Source of the DNA: Acanthococcus lagerstroemiae
Lineage: Eukaryota > Arthropoda > Insecta > Hemiptera > Eriococcidae
NCBI GenBank assembly: GCA_031841125.1
Contig: CM063107.1
Span: 61,577,814 to 61,641,813 of the forward strand
Reading direction: 5' to 3'
Length of the DNA: 64,000 bases
Part shown: piece after piece, positions 55,574 to 64,000 of the stretch
Numbering within the stretch: the first letter of the stretch is position 1
Layout of the letters: each line of letters opens with the position of its first letter
The notes under the pieces: model-generated
What the model saw: the letters and a program-made list of their open reading frames with translations, nothing else
Database searches by the model: none
Told to the model about the DNA's origin: nothing
Made by a program: the position numbers and the translations under genes

Positions 55574-56853
55574 CAGGGCCGCGATGTTTAAAAAGTCGTG
55601 TTGTTTTAAGATGTTTAAAACACGTTTTAAAACAACGGAAAAAACCAAAACATATTTTAAACAAAAAACGTTTTAAACATATTTTTATTGTTAATTTAAA
55701 AAAAAAAAAAAAAAGTTTTTTAAAAGAAATTTTATTACTTCGAAGCTTTATTTTGAACATTTAAAAATATACCTAAATAATACAAAACAAGCAGCTGAAA
55801 TAGCTGCTGGAAGAGGGTCGGCTTTGGACTGAAAAATTAGAGACTATGTAGTTGCTAGTGGGGCGCTGTTAAGCGTAAGGGAACTAACCAGCAAAATCTG
55901 TTTTTTGAGAACACGTGATTGGAAGTTCAAGAGCCATGTAGAAACTATATGACATAGCGTTTCCTGATAAGTTTTTTTCAACGTGAGTAGTGAGTACACA
56001 TAATATTTGAATCGGAGGCCCAATTTTGAAAAAATCTACTTTTTACGCTCTTTCCAACGATACTAATAATTCATTTTGTTCACAAATGTCGGTTGGTTCC
56101 CTTACACTTTACAGCATCCAAGTATGGTGAATTCGAAAATAATGTCGAAAAATGCAAAAATTCAGAAAACTTGATAAAATATGCTTCTAAAATACCAAAT
56201 ATGCAATTATATTGAAATATTATGCAAATATAAAGGATTTCAAATAGGGCTCATTTCACTCAGACTTTCATGTTTCGCAAACATACCTGCAAAATGTTTG
56301 ATTTCATTCGATTCACAGAGTAAAAGGTAGGTGGATAGTGGACAAACTAGACAGTAGACACTGAACTGAGATCACAAGAAAAACAAAAAAACAAGCTGCC
56401 TCGCAGTCTCGCAGATAGCGAGGTAGTAAGAAGATGCGTTTGCTATGTTTAATGTTGTTATCTGCTTATACGGAAATTTTACTGCATTCATTGACTAGCT
56501 GATAGTCAATAAAATGAGCTTTTCGCTAGCTTCATCGCTAGCTTCCTAAAGGGGGAGGGGGCGCACATAGATTATAAAAAATTGAAGTAGCCAAGAGGGT
56601 GGGGTCTAAACCCCCTGGGCCCCACCCCTACCCTAAATACGCCACTGACCGTACCTATATGTAACTGTAAGTCTATGTAACCCATAATAATCAATAATGT
56701 TGAAATCATGAATAAAAAAATTGAAAATTCATTTTAAACTGTTTTTTTTTTTGTTTTAAACGCGTTTAAAACATTGGTATTTGCATATATTCAATTGCGT
56801 TTTAAAACAAAAAAAAACGTTTTAAACAAAAAAAACTTTTTTTTGCAGCTCTG
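55574..56853. mobile_element. Possible hAT-like element with TTTAAAAC-rich ends
   Basis: CAGGGCCGC at the left and CAGAGCTGC as the reverse complement of the right end look like hAT-type termini. Both subterminal regions (55586-55760 and 56738-56845) are full of gttttaaaac and gtttaaacg words in opposite orientation. The flanking 8-mers (ccggatac and acggacta) agree only partly, so the target duplication is unproven. No transposase frame lies between. Confidence 0.4.
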
Positions 56854-56939
56854 ACGGACTAATTAGACGATTACAATAGCAAAATATTTCATATGCGTCC
56901 CTAATATGATCATAAAAAGGTCACTGTGTAACCAAGTAG

Positions 56940-57380
56940 TTATAGTTAACGGGTCCGCTTTGCAATCCTTGCGTCTCGGGTTTGATTCCCACCAACGACG
57001 CAAAGCTAGCGATATTCGAATACCCCCACTATCACCCTAGCGAACACAGCGACTACAATGTCAATCGAGGTGGGTAGATAACGCGCCCTATAATCCTGCC
57101 AGTTCGAACGAACAAGGCATCACAATTACAGGGCGTATCACCACCGGATCTAAAAGATTGGGACTGTTGGGTGCACATCGTGGCTAGCTTACTCAGCGTC
57201 GTGAAACACGTGGCTAGTTAGCGAACTGCGGCTGCACACTCTCCGGCACAGAGAAGGAAAACTCTAACCCAACAAACCGCGGGGAAAGCAACGGCAAACT
57301 ACCCCGACTAACCCTGCCCAGGAAAGTCGCGCGTCAGAAACCGCGATTGCAAACATCCGGCAACGAGTATGGCACCTGAC
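56940..57380 (+). repeat. SINE/Penelope terminal repeat, copy at 57 kb
   Basis: Matches 41100-41500 over about 400 bp. It starts with a tRNA-like gggtccgctttgcaatccttgcg and B-box cgggtttgattccc, then gatattcgaatacccccact and ggggaaagcaacggcaaac. No Penelope ORF follows, so the repeat moves or persists by itself. Confidence 0.65.
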
Positions 57381-58292
57381 ATAGGCGCAGCTAGAACTTT
57401 TTCCAGAAGGGGACAAAAAGGTAGAATTTGTGCAGGTGCAAGTCGCTGCTTTGCTATCAGTGTGGCGCCAGTCACACATTTTCGTTGTCTAGGCCTCTAG
57501 GCACATCCTATTTTCTGCGAATTTTATTCAGTTGGCTTTAAATATTCGGAAATAATATTGTGAGCACTGGAACATAATTTTTTTCAAAATCCATGGGAGG
57601 CAAGTGCCCCCCTTGCTCCTCGCTGGCTACGCCCACGGCACTTTATGATGAATATGATGATCGGTTACCATAAACTGGGTTAACTTCAGATTCGTGGGGG
57701 GCCTCCACACATAGCCAGAACTAGAGTAACATTGGTTAAATATGTTATTCCTACATTAACTAGGGCGTTAAATAAAACCTGGGATTTGTACCTACACTGC
57801 CATGTGGTGAAAACCGATGTCCCAGTTCTAATTTATAAAACTGGCAATGTGCGGAGTTCCCCCATAATTCCGATGTTACTCCAGGTTATGGTATCAATTT
57901 TACGACCAGTTTCCAATTAACTCTTACATTTGACATCCTCGCCGATTATTTCCTATTTTTTTAAATGTCGGTTACTATAGTACCTTACCTTTTTGTTACA
58001 GACTTAGTCTGATGTATATGACCAACATAATCGATATTTGGTATTAATCCTGCGCACCATATGTGTTATCATGCCTCTGTGACCTCGTGATCCAATACAA
58101 TCAATCACCCCAAGAATCACAGTCACTTCATTTAACAGTACCTTATTTTTGTTTTGTCTTGCTCCTAAGTAAAAATAGGCCAATTATAGCTATATGCTGT
58201 AATGATAAGCTGTCCCCTTATCCGGCTGAAGAGAGATAACATATGCTGAGTCATTCTGTATACTCATTTAAATATAAAAAATCTAAACATAC
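57381..58292. other. Non-coding, intron start after B10
   Basis: 57380-57640 carries interspersed-repeat wording (aggcgcagctag, gctggctacgccc). The rest is unremarkable AT-rich sequence. No UGT exon is recognised. Confidence 0.4.
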
Positions 58293-58525
58293 CTTAGGTA
58301 ACAATTTTGGTTCTCTAATATTTAGTCCTCCAACTTCTACTACATTTGGTGTGACTGGACGGGCCCCATGCAATGTCATGTGTGTGTATAGAAACAGCAG
58401 ACTAGCATTTTTGGCAACTTTCCTCAGTGGCGGTACTGTCGAGCCAAAGTATTTCCTGGCTACCTCATCGTACACGTACTCTGACTTGAATTTGTAGTAA
58501 ACTATGGAATACACATAGTAAATCG
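58293..58525 (-). pseudogene. UGT first exon B10, 3' end only, cut by the Copia element
   Basis: The minus strand reads N-T-I-Y-Y-V-Y-S-I-V-Y-Y-K-F-K-S-E-Y-V-Y-D-E, F-G-S-T-V-P-P-L and V-G-G-L-N-I to L-L-P-K at donor AAG|GTATGT (58291-58292), aligning with the last 75 or so residues of B9. All of it is open. Homology stops abruptly at about 58526, where the Copia element begins. The first 200 codons would be expected beyond the right edge of the window if the element interrupts a once complete exon. Confidence 0.88.
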
Positions 58526-58829
58526 TGTTACCGGGACCTAAGTTACACTAGCGCTCCCTGAATGCACAACCTCACACTCACTCTGAAGAGCAACCTAGTG
58601 AGACTTTTGATTCTATAGTCCGGAAGCCCAACCTTGCTTTTACCGTCTTGGCGATTGCATGCTTCGATATATGTGATTAGCATACGGACTACAGTCGTAA
58701 TTAGATGCGGAACATTAATTATAATTAATGAAATTAAATTGTTGATGAGTTACATTTTATATTCGAATTGAATTTTAATTTTCGTTCAAACTCTATGTGA
58801 TCGTGAATTTTTATAAATTCTGAATTTCG
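58526..58829 (+). other. Probable 5' LTR and leader of the Copia element
   Basis: The sequence next to the broken exon begins TGTTACCGGGACC, a TG start as expected for an LTR, preceded by AATCG as the possible 5-bp target duplication. The LTR's inner boundary and primer-binding site could not be placed, because the 3' LTR for comparison is not in the window. Confidence 0.5.
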
Positions 58830-61800
58830 ATGGCAAAGTCGAAAAAGAAATCCAAGAAATCATCGAAAGCTTCTCCGACGGACATGTGGTCAGACAATTC
58901 GACGGACGAAGAAGATGCGTTGCTATCCGGGACCGGGACTGTATACGAGGAATCCGAACCAAGGTCCAAGAAAAGTAAACCTGCTGATGATGATGCGAGT
59001 ATTACAAACTGTTCGAAAGCTGATAATACGTCGGCAATTTACACGTCGGATCAATTGAATTTCGCTATCCAAGCTGCACTAAAGGCCGTGTGTATGGATC
59101 GGAACGATCAGACATCAACATCGTTATCCGGAGATTCGTCGAATTTTACCATTCGAAATTTCAGCGAAAATGAGAAACTTCAAGGACGCCGCAATTATAA
59201 ATCGTGGAGAAGAATGATAGACCTAGACCTCCGTGCAAACGATCTTTATGATTGCATAATATCGGAAGAAGGAGACTCTGCTTGGAGCGACAAGAAGCGA
59301 CGCAAAATGAAAGCACGAGCTCAATCGTATATCAATAGCTCTGTAGTTAAACATATATTAGCTAGTATCGCGAATTGTTCGTCAGCTTTCGAAGCACTAC
59401 AAGTAATTAGAACCCAGTTCGGTGAAAACGAAACCCAAGATGCAATGGACCTCTATGACAAATTGAAAACTCTTCAATTTCGTCGTGGATATAATCAACA
59501 AAGGTACGTTAACGAGTTTCAGCAGTTAGTTTCAGACTTCTCTGAGAGAGGAGTAATCCTTGATGAGAGCTTGTTAAGAATAATGTTTCTAAATAAGATT
59601 GAAGGTATCCGTGATATGAGCTCGCCCATGTCTGTATACTATAATCAGATGTGTACGCAGCCGCAAGTAAATAGAACGTTAGCCTTTGTTCGTCAACAAT
59701 TCCTAAATCTTGACCTACCCAAAGAAAAACCAACGCCTAAAGATGCGAACGCTCGATCTAAATCTCGCCAAAATGATTCTCGCCAAAGTGATTCTCGCTG
59801 GAGTGATTATCGTGATCATAGTAAAAGACCTGCGAATACTGACAACGTTGGTAGCAATCCCACTAAACGTTCTAAAGATTTGCCTGGTATCAGTAAAAAT
59901 GATAAAAGTTCGTTCAAGCACCCAGTGTCGAACCATCCGGATGGCCGATACTATAAAAATAGTGTCTTGGTCATTCCTGGTTCCCGGCCAGTCTACACGG
60001 ACGACCAATCGAAGGCGATTAAGAAAATGAACCCGGAAGAGAGAAAACGAATCCAATGTGTGAACTGCGGCCAATATTACCACAAACCAGCAGATTGCAA
60101 AAACCCTGGTAAACAGTGCTATAATTGTCAAAACTTTGGTCACACAGGGAAGGAGTGTCCGTTTGGAGATTTGAAAGGTAAGTCTCAAACAATCTTGAGA
60201 TCTGATTTTAATGTAGACTCTACATTTGCTATAGACTCGGCGTCAAACGCCCATTCGACAAACGATATTTCCTCCCTTCTCAACTATACTGAATTTGATA
60301 CACCTAAAGAAATTAGATTTAATTTACCTGGTAAAGAAATTGCTGCTCAAGCAATAGGTATGGGCAAATTGCCGATACTTCTCAAATGGAAAAAGGGAGA
60401 AACTATTGTTATATTGAATAATGTGTTTTATGCTCCAAAAACGGAGGATAAAATTATAGGTGCGAATGCCTTCAATTTACAATTTAATGCCTCGATTACT
60501 CTTAACACAAAGTCCGGCTCTATTTTTGGCAGGAAAATGAACGCTAAACTTGCAGGACTGGAGGTTCGGAACGGCATTTATTTTGTACATGGCAAAACGT
60601 GCGTTATTCGAAATCAAACAGAGTTGTTAACCTCAGTTAAAAATACAGGTAAGAATAAATGTAATTTAACAAAAACTAGTAATGTTAACTTTGACCCAGA
60701 TAAACCTGTTCAACATTTGCCTCTTATTGTAAGGTTTGACGAGGTAGATCAGGACGAAAAAGATACCCCAATTGATTATTTGAATATTATTGATACTGAT
60801 GATGAGATACATGAGAAAGCAAATTCAAATGAAAAGAGTACCAAACGAAAACGACTAACTAATAAGCAATTAGATAAACGACACCGAGCTAGTAGGCTTT
60901 GGCACAGACGCTTTGCACATGCAGCAGCGCCCTGTATTTTCAAAAATTCGAAAGTTACGATAGGGATGACACCTGTTCTTAGTGAAAATAGGGAAGAGTG
61001 TTGTGAAATCTGTTCCCTTGCTAAATTCACAAGGAAAAAGTTTGATGAAATAAGAGAACGTGCAACCCGAGTAGGTCAAATTTTGCATGCAGATATTATA
61101 GGCCCTATTAGTCCTAAAACACGACATACTGGCAAAAAGTATGTTCTCCTAGTAATAGATGACTATTCAAGGTATATGCAAACTTTTGTTATGTCCACGA
61201 GAGATGAAACTCCTGAGATGATGAACGAGGCTCTCCGGGAAATTCAATCAAAATTTCCTGGTCCAGGCCAATTTGATAAGGTGCGGTGTGACAAAGGGGG
61301 TGAATTTGATTCTCATGAGTTTAAAGAGATCCTGAAAAAGTATGGTGCTACTTACGAGTATGCAGAAACAGATGTGCATCAGCACAATGGGACTGCAGAA
61401 AGACATATAAGAACTATTGAAGATCGCGTACGAGCACTTTTATTTGAATCTGGCTATCCCTCAAACATGTGGGGCCAGCTGTTAGACACTGCAACATGGA
61501 TTTATAACCGTCTCTCGCATTCGAGTATTGGATTTGTAACCCCTTATGAGAAGTATTTTTCAAAACCTCCTAAAGTTTCAAATATGAGAGTGATAGGCTC
61601 TCGCTGCTTTGTGTTTAAACCTAAAGTGCCAAGAGGTAACAAAGTGGAGCCCAGAAGTGAACTACAGTATCTTGTGAGCTACACTAACACAGGATATCGT
61701 ACTTATGACCCAGTCTATGACAAAACTACCGAACAATGTCTAGTTAGAATTGATGAGAAAACTAGTTATAGAAATGACTTTCCGTCACAATCCTGTTTAA

Positions 61801-63719
61801 GTGATTTACACTTCCCTTTTAGACATCAGGATGGCTTCTCTGACTCCTTAACTGGGACTCTGTCCTCTAACCCCGTTCTTAGAAACGGAGGGGGAGATGG
61901 AGCTTCCACTGCTGAGAACAGAGGAGAAGATGAGACTGCTAGTACTGTCAACAATGGAAAGGGAGATGTGTTGCCATTAGTGCAAAAGCGAGTGCGAAAA
62001 AGAAAAATGGACTGTGAGGAACAGATGAGTGTAGTGCAAACAAGAACAAAAACAGGAAAGAAACCTCGTACAAATTATAAGGATTTACTTAGGTCTAATA
62101 AAACGATAATAGAACGCAGTGAAAATGAAGGAAATGCGACTGATGAGATAAACTATGAGAATTTTGGGAAATACAACAAAGATCTCATTTCTTCTAAAAT
62201 TGTATCAATCCCATATCAGCAAGCGATAAAGGAAAAAGAATGGCAAGAAGCCATCACTAAAGAAATTGAATCGTGGAAAAGACTAAATGTCTTTACTCTA
62301 GTTCCAAGAACAGCTGCAACAAAAGCTGTTCCGGTAAAGTGGTTACTCACAATTAAAGACAATGGGAAAAAGAAGGGCAGAATAGTTGCAAAAGGGAACC
62401 TTGATCACGAAAAGTATACAAAATATGAGAAAAATTCACCAACACCAGGTCAGCTAACAGTCAAATGGTTTCTTGCTTTTGCAATCAAGATGGGTTGGTC
62501 TCTAAAACATGTTGACATAGACTCGGCGTTTTTAAATGGAAAATTGGATAGAGAAAAATATATTCGAATTCCTCCGGGCTTTGAAGGTGACAATCGAACA
62601 CACGTGGCAAAATTGAATCGTCCGCTGTATGGACTAGCAATTGCTCCAATGTGTTGGCATCGAACAATCACTGAAGCCTTACTTGAAAATGGATTCACAC
62701 ACCCTCACAGAGAGAAATGTGTATTTACTAAAACTGTTCCCAGTAAGACACAAATTCTCTTGTTGGTATATGTCGATGATATATTGATAGCAAGTAGTTC
62801 GGAAAAAGCCATAGACAATACAATTGATTTCTTAGAAAAGCGCTTTCAACTTAAACATTTAGGGTTTCCTACAAAATTTATTGGTCTACAAATTGAACAG
62901 ATTACATCATCATCAATCTTGCTACATCAGGCAGATTTTATTGACGAACTACTAACTGACTATGAGTATGATGAGAATTTTTACCCCAATACACCTATGA
63001 AGGAATTTAAACATCAGAGTATTGAACCCAATGAAAAGTACACTACGTACCCGTATAGAAAAATGATAGGATCCCTCCTCTATCTCAGCAACACCACCCG
63101 TTTAGATATAGCGTTTGCTGTAGGGTTTTTGGCTCGGAGCCAAATCAACCCCCAGCCCATACATCATAAAATGATCGCTCATCTCCTGTCGTACCTAGCG
63201 TGTCACAGGAAAATAGGTTTAGTCTACAAACGAGGGAATGAACCCCATTTGAAAATTGAACTATATGCTGATGCTGATTACGCAACAGACAAAACCAGAT
63301 GTTCAACTACTGGTTTTCTCGTGCGTTTTCATGGCTCAGTAATCTTTTGGGCCTCACGCCGCCAACCAACAATTGCCGAAAGCTCTGCAGAGGCCGAATT
63401 ACACTCCCTAACAGAAGGAGCTCATGAAGCGCTCTTCATAATTCGTTTACAGGAAGAGCTTCTTCAAATAGTTGATCTTCCTTTCATAGGCTATGAGGAT
63501 AACAAAGCGACCTATCAAAATTGTGTTGCAAATGTCTCAGCTAGTCGCCTCAAACATTTAGAAACTAAATTTTTCAAAATTCAAGAGTATGTAGAGAAAA
63601 ATATTATGGATTTGAAGTTAGTAGGAACGTTACAACAGTTGGCAGACATCCTAACTAAACCACTTCCTCAGAACTTATTTGTACCAATTAGAAATCAGAT
63701 AATGTTTCACGATAATTAG
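58830..63719 (+). CDS. Copia gag-pol polyprotein, intact
   Basis: 1629 codons in one frame. A lysine-rich start is followed by a gag region (about 100-330) and two CCHC zinc knuckles (C-V-N-C-G-Q and C-Y-N-C-Q-N, about 410-445). The protease has D-S-A at about 468 (most have D-S/T-G). Integrase has H-R-R-F-A-H and C-C-E-I-C (about 690-730) and catalytic residues in H-A-D-I-I-G (about 753), C-D-K-G-G-E (about 819) and G-T-A-E-R (about 857). Reverse transcriptase has V-D-I-D-S-A-F-L-N-G (about 1228) and Y-V-D-D (about 1313). RNase H has A-D-A-D-Y-A, S-S-A-E-A-E and D-I-L-T-K-P at the end. The order protease-integrase-RT is the Copia order. No stop or frameshift is present. Confidence 0.97.
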   Translation: MAKSKKKSKKSSKASPTDMWSDNSTDEEDALLSGTGTVYEESEPRSKKSKPADDDASITNCSKADNTSAIYTSDQLNFAIQAALKAVCMDRNDQTSTSLSGDSSNFTIRNFSENEKLQGRRNYKSWRRMIDLDLRANDLYDCIISEEGDSAWSDKKRRKMKARAQSYINSSVVKHILASIANCSSAFEALQVIRTQFGENETQDAMDLYDKLKTLQFRRGYNQQRYVNEFQQLVSDFSERGVILDESLLRIMFLNKIEGIRDMSSPMSVYYNQMCTQPQVNRTLAFVRQQFLNLDLPKEKPTPKDANARSKSRQNDSRQSDSRWSDYRDHSKRPANTDNVGSNPTKRSKDLPGISKNDKSSFKHPVSNHPDGRYYKNSVLVIPGSRPVYTDDQSKAIKKMNPEERKRIQCVNCGQYYHKPADCKNPGKQCYNCQNFGHTGKECPFGDLKGKSQTILRSDFNVDSTFAIDSASNAHSTNDISSLLNYTEFDTPKEIRFNLPGKEIAAQAIGMGKLPILLKWKKGETIVILNNVFYAPKTEDKIIGANAFNLQFNASITLNTKSGSIFGRKMNAKLAGLEVRNGIYFVHGKTCVIRNQTELLTSVKNTGKNKCNLTKTSNVNFDPDKPVQHLPLIVRFDEVDQDEKDTPIDYLNIIDTDDEIHEKANSNEKSTKRKRLTNKQLDKRHRASRLWHRRFAHAAAPCIFKNSKVTIGMTPVLSENREECCEICSLAKFTRKKFDEIRERATRVGQILHADIIGPISPKTRHTGKKYVLLVIDDYSRYMQTFVMSTRDETPEMMNEALREIQSKFPGPGQFDKVRCDKGGEFDSHEFKEILKKYGATYEYAETDVHQHNGTAERHIRTIEDRVRALLFESGYPSNMWGQLLDTATWIYNRLSHSSIGFVTPYEKYFSKPPKVSNMRVIGSRCFVFKPKVPRGNKVEPRSELQYLVSYTNTGYRTYDPVYDKTTEQCLVRIDEKTSYRNDFPSQSCLSDLHFPFRHQDGFSDSLTGTLSSNPVLRNGGGDGASTAENRGEDETASTVNNGKGDVLPLVQKRVRKRKMDCEEQMSVVQTRTKTGKKPRTNYKDLLRSNKTIIERSENEGNATDEINYENFGKYNKDLISSKIVSIPYQQAIKEKEWQEAITKEIESWKRLNVFTLVPRTAATKAVPVKWLLTIKDNGKKKGRIVAKGNLDHEKYTKYEKNSPTPGQLTVKWFLAFAIKMGWSLKHVDIDSAFLNGKLDREKYIRIPPGFEGDNRTHVAKLNRPLYGLAIAPMCWHRTITEALLENGFTHPHREKCVFTKTVPSKTQILLLVYVDDILIASSSEKAIDNTIDFLEKRFQLKHLGFPTKFIGLQIEQITSSSILLHQADFIDELLTDYEYDENFYPNTPMKEFKHQSIEPNEKYTTYPYRKMIGSLLYLSNTTRLDIAFAVGFLARSQINPQPIHHKMIAHLLSYLACHRKIGLVYKRGNEPHLKIELYADADYATDKTRCSTTGFLVRFHGSVIFWASRRQPTIAESSAEAELHSLTEGAHEALFIIRLQEELLQIVDLPFIGYEDNKATYQNCVANVSASRLKHLETKFFKIQEYVEKNIMDLKLVGTLQQLADILTKPLPQNLFVPIRNQIMFHDN

Positions 63720-64000
63720 AAATTTTCTATATCCTTTATCTGTTACAGCATTTATTTGTATTTTTCGATGATTGGTATTCAAAGATGTACCTTCGTTCAA
63801 TCGACACTAGTCTGCAAGTAGATTTAACTCCTTTCGTTTATAGTTACCGTAATTTTTTTTTTTTTTTTTTTTTTGTTTAAGTAACATTGGTTCCTTATTA
63901 TGAGACTTTTAGATAATAATATTGAGTTTATTATTCTATTATCATTATCTCTCTTGGAGTGAAGAGAATATATGATAAACAATACAGAAGATGTTCTTGG
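63720..64000 (+). other. Copia 3' untranslated segment
   Basis: AT-rich tail with a run of 22 T at 63853-63874. The sequence tgttacag at 63741 recalls the start of the presumed LTR but diverges at once. A purine-rich ggagtgaagagaa at 63956-63968 could be the polypurine tract before the 3' LTR. Confidence 0.4.

Larger units (their letters stand above)
58526..64000 (+). mobile_element. Copia-type LTR retrotransposon, runs off the right edge
   Basis: A complete gag-pol ORF with its leader, inserted head-on (antisense) into UGT exon B10. The right end, the 3' LTR and the second half of the exon lie outside the window: no repeat of the 58526-58700 sequence is seen in 63720-64000. The intact ORF suggests a young, possibly active copy. 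Confidence 0.85.

Noticed and set aside
63720..64000. 3' LTR of the Copia element
   Set aside because: No stretch repeats the sequence following 58526. Only the eight bases at 63741 look alike before diverging.

Overview
Organism and content. This is nuclear DNA of an animal, almost certainly an insect. The genes are UDP-glycosyltransferases (UGTs) with arthropod-type N-terminal halves, interrupted by introns. They sit in AT-rich sequence packed with insect-type transposable elements: RTE-like LINEs, mariner, Tigger/pogo, hAT, Helitron, Penelope, BEL/Pao and Copia. A sap-feeding hemipteran (whitefly or psyllid type) would fit, but the species cannot be proved from the window. No rRNA, real tRNA, CRISPR array or bacterial operon was seen.

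Layout. The only host genes are UGT first exons, all on the minus strand. Each encodes a signal peptide plus the acceptor-binding half and stops at a splice donor after a P-L-P-K or L-P-E/L-P-K motif. Group A (275-276 codons) has A1 at 9.8-10.6 kb, A2 at 15.1-16.0, A3 at 19.3-20.1, A4 at 22.9-23.7, A5 at 26.5-27.3 and A6 at 31.0-31.9 kb. Group B (about 273 codons) has B7 at 39.8-40.6, B8 at 44.4-45.0, B9 at 54.6-55.4 and B10 at 58.3-58.5 kb. A1, A3, A6, B7 and B9 are open. A2 (2-bp insertion), A4 (41-bp deletion), A5 (7- and 25-bp deletions), B8 (nonsense codon plus element junction) and B10 (cut by a Copia element) are broken. Decayed UGT pieces lie near 45.7, 52.4 and 53.4-53.8 kb. Group A copies share duplicated spacers, and four have a GATA-type motif 140-245 bp upstream of the ATG.

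No C-terminal UGT exon (UDP-sugar signature) was recognised anywhere. Between the A2 donor and the A1 upstream block only about 500 bp is not transposon. The simplest reading is an array of alternative first exons, each with its own promoter, that may splice to shared downstream exons beyond the left edge of the window, as in mammalian UGT1A. This is inference, and RNA evidence would decide it.

Mobile DNA by region. 0-9 kb: TGTCGAA-rich satellites, two LINE remnants, a TA-flanked MITE and a palindromic MITE. 11.2-14.6 kb: a 3.4-kb terminal-inverted-repeat element carrying an RTE endonuclease fragment. 16-22 kb: MITEs, minisatellites and a deleted mariner. 27.7-34.7 kb: a minisatellite, a BEL/Pao gag relic with a hAT MITE inside, the 3' half of a Penelope-like element, a tRNA-derived SINE and a Tigger remnant. 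38-39 kb: a satellite. 41-44 kb: Penelope 5' half and a mariner-type MITE. 46-51.7 kb: an RTE-like LINE split by a 1.6-kb long-TIR element and followed by a Helitron. 55.6-56.9 kb: a possible hAT-like element. 58.5-64 kb: a Copia retrotransposon with an intact 1629-codon gag-pol, inserted in UGT exon B10 and running off the right edge.
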